DNA of 6,773 nucleotides from Lachnospiraceae bacterium (GTDB lineage Bacteria; Bacillota; Clostridia; Lachnospirales; Lachnospiraceae), in the NCBI GenBank assembly GCA_017412265.1, contig JAFPYK010000195.1, forward strand, positions 1 to 6,773, given 5' to 3'. Below, one piece after another: positions 6,316-6,773 of the stretch; the stretch's first letter is position 1; each line of letters begins with the position of its first letter. A model generated the notes under the pieces. The model had not been told where the DNA came from. It made no database searches and saw nothing but the letters and a program-made list of their open reading frames with translations. Made by a program: the position numbers and the translations under genes.

Positions 6316-6666
6316 TTACTTGGAAGTCTCTTTGTCGTATAGAATTACTGTACCATCCCCTTTCACCTCGTATCCTTTTTTTAGCCGTGCTTCTGTAATC
6401 CGTGCTTTGACAAGCTCTTGAATAAGCTGCTCCTTCGTCATGGATTCAAGTTCTTCCAAACCGGCACGGGCAGCCTTGAATGAAGGAGCAGAAAAGCTTT
6501 GCCTCTGCTGTTTGGCTGGAAGTCGATTGAGATCCCGGTACAATCTCATGTATTCGCGTGCAGTCAATTCACTGATACCGTACATCATGGCTGCTTCCTG
6601 CCGAGTGATCTCATTGTTGTAAAGCTTACGGCCTATGTCCAGGCGTTCTTCTTTTGTGTATTTCAT
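6316..6666 (-). CDS. IS3-family transposase OrfA (HTH and coiled-coil regulator/DNA-binding subunit)
   Basis: The 116-aa product has a helix-turn-helix region (about 3-45, including RQEAAMMYGISELTAREYM) for binding the IS ends. A Leu/Glu-rich helix follows (about 70-97, LEELESMTKEQLIQELVKAR) that can act as the leucine-zipper multimerisation segment of IS3 OrfA proteins. The ATG at 6666 is chosen because AGGAGG (6673-6678) lies 6 nt upstream. An in-frame ATG at 6729 overlaps the probable -10 box and so would not be on the native transcript. OrfA alone usually represses, and OrfAB catalyses. The stop at 6316 lies 60 nt beyond the A7 slip site and 2 bp before the orfB ATG. Confidence 0.9.
   Translation of the reverse strand: MKYTKEERLDIGRKLYNNEITRQEAAMMYGISELTAREYMRLYRDLNRLPAKQQRQSFSAPSFKAARAGLEELESMTKEQLIQELVKARITEARLKKGYEVKGDGTVILYDKETSK
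6376..6382 (-). other. A7 slippery heptamer for programmed -1 frameshift (OrfAB fusion)
   Basis: In the orfA frame the minus strand reads CTA AAA AAA GGA. Slipping back one base on A AAA AAA gives AGG ATA CGA, exactly the orfB frame, which stays open down to 5453. The fusion would join 97 OrfA residues to 307 residues of the OrfB frame. I see no strong downstream hairpin or upstream SD-like stimulator. Confidence 0.8.
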
Positions 6667-6696
6667 GGCAAGCCTCCTGTTCACTTCCGGGATGCC

Positions 6697-6748
6697 TTTG
6701 TACAGAGAAGTTGTTTTGGTGTTTACCATTATACATCCTCTGTACAAA
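6697..6748. promoter_or_regulatory. 11-bp inverted repeat flanking the IS promoter
   Basis: TTTGTACAGAG (6697-6707) and CTCTGTACAAA (6738-6748) are perfect inverted repeats separated by 30 bp. Each contains the palindrome TGTACA. The -10 box at 6728-6733 lies between them. Native transcripts would hold only the downstream arm. Transcripts entering from outside would hold both arms and could fold 18 nt upstream of the orfA ribosome binding site. Paired operator half-sites are an alternative reading. Confidence 0.55.
6728..6733 (-). promoter_or_regulatory. Probable -10 box of the transposase promoter
   Basis: A consensus TATAAT lies on the minus strand 61 bp upstream of the orfA ATG (6666). 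No good -35 hexamer is seen 16-18 bp upstream (sequence there is GGGTGA/GGTGAT-like). The resident promoter is probably weak, as is common for IS elements. Confidence 0.5.
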
Positions 6749-6758
6749 AATCACCCCC

Positions 6759-6773
6759 CCTGTGTCCAAAAAA
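6759..6773. repeat. Partial terminal inverted repeat of the IS, orfA-side end
   Basis: CCTGTGTCCAA at 6759-6769 is the exact inverse of TTGGACACAGG at 5409-5419. The next four bases do not continue the match, and the window ends before the tip. A run of seven C (6754-6760) lies immediately inside. Confidence 0.65.

Larger units (their letters stand above)
5391..6773 (-). mobile_element. IS3-family insertion sequence, far end outside the window
   Basis: It carries orfA and orfB in different frames with an A7 slippery site, and orfB has the DDE catalytic triad, as in the IS3 family. The left boundary is placed at 5391, where the 64-bp repeat breaks off and the sequence starts with the IS3-type terminal TG. 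TTGGACACAGG at 5409-5419 recurs inverted at 6759-6769. Because the left copy starts 18 bp in from its tip, the other tip is predicted near 6787, for a total of about 1.4 kb, normal for this family. Base composition is clearly less GC-rich than the flanking genes, in keeping with acquisition. All parts needed for activity that lie in the window look intact. Confidence 0.93.

Noticed and set aside
6667..6729. Longer OrfA starting at the ATG at 6729
   Set aside because: That ATG overlaps the TATAAT box, so the native transcript starts after it; the ATG at 6666 has an ideal AGGAGG.

Overview
The window looks like a GC-rich Firmicutes chromosome segment, most likely a Clostridia/Lachnospiraceae-type gut anaerobe. 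This is inferred from protein style (Clostridia-like MreB, RecD2 and a 303-aa nucleotidyltransferase), strong AGGAGG/AAAGGA-type ribosome binding sites and a consensus sigma-A promoter; no rRNA or other taxonomic marker is present. All six supported genes lie on the minus strand, so transcription runs from high to low coordinates.

Core region (about 1-5170, visibly GC-rich). A solitary mreB (4082-5086) has its own near-consensus promoter (TTGAAA, 17 bp, TATAAT) and a strong intrinsic terminator (4036-4065). Beyond that terminator is a compact three-gene run: recD2 (1741-3972), a sugar-phosphate nucleotidyltransferase (786-1697) and a ComF-family phosphoribosyltransferase-like protein (59-793). 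Spacing is tight (43 bp, then an 8-bp stop/start overlap), so the three are probably co-transcribed. RecD2 and ComF point to DNA repair and DNA uptake or processing. The nucleotidyltransferase is a metabolic outlier between them. A hairpin at the left edge may be the start of the operon's terminator, cut by the window end.

Upstream of mreB (5087-5390) there is no gene. It holds the mreB promoter, a perfect 9-bp inverted repeat centred on the -35 box, and about three copies of a 64-bp tandem unit, each containing a GC-rich palindrome (REP-like).

Right region (5391 to window end, visibly less GC-rich). An IS3-family insertion sequence interrupts the third repeat unit. It has orfA (HTH plus coiled coil) and orfB (DDE transposase, D127/D190/E226, 35 residues between the last two), an A7 slippery site for a -1 frameshift to the OrfAB fusion, a -10 box inside an 11-bp inverted repeat, and matching 11-bp parts of the terminal repeats. 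About 14 bases of its far end appear to lie outside the window.

I see no clearly new multi-gene system. The less ordinary signals are the palindromic array as IS target, the palindrome on the mreB -35 box, and the inverted repeat around the IS promoter.
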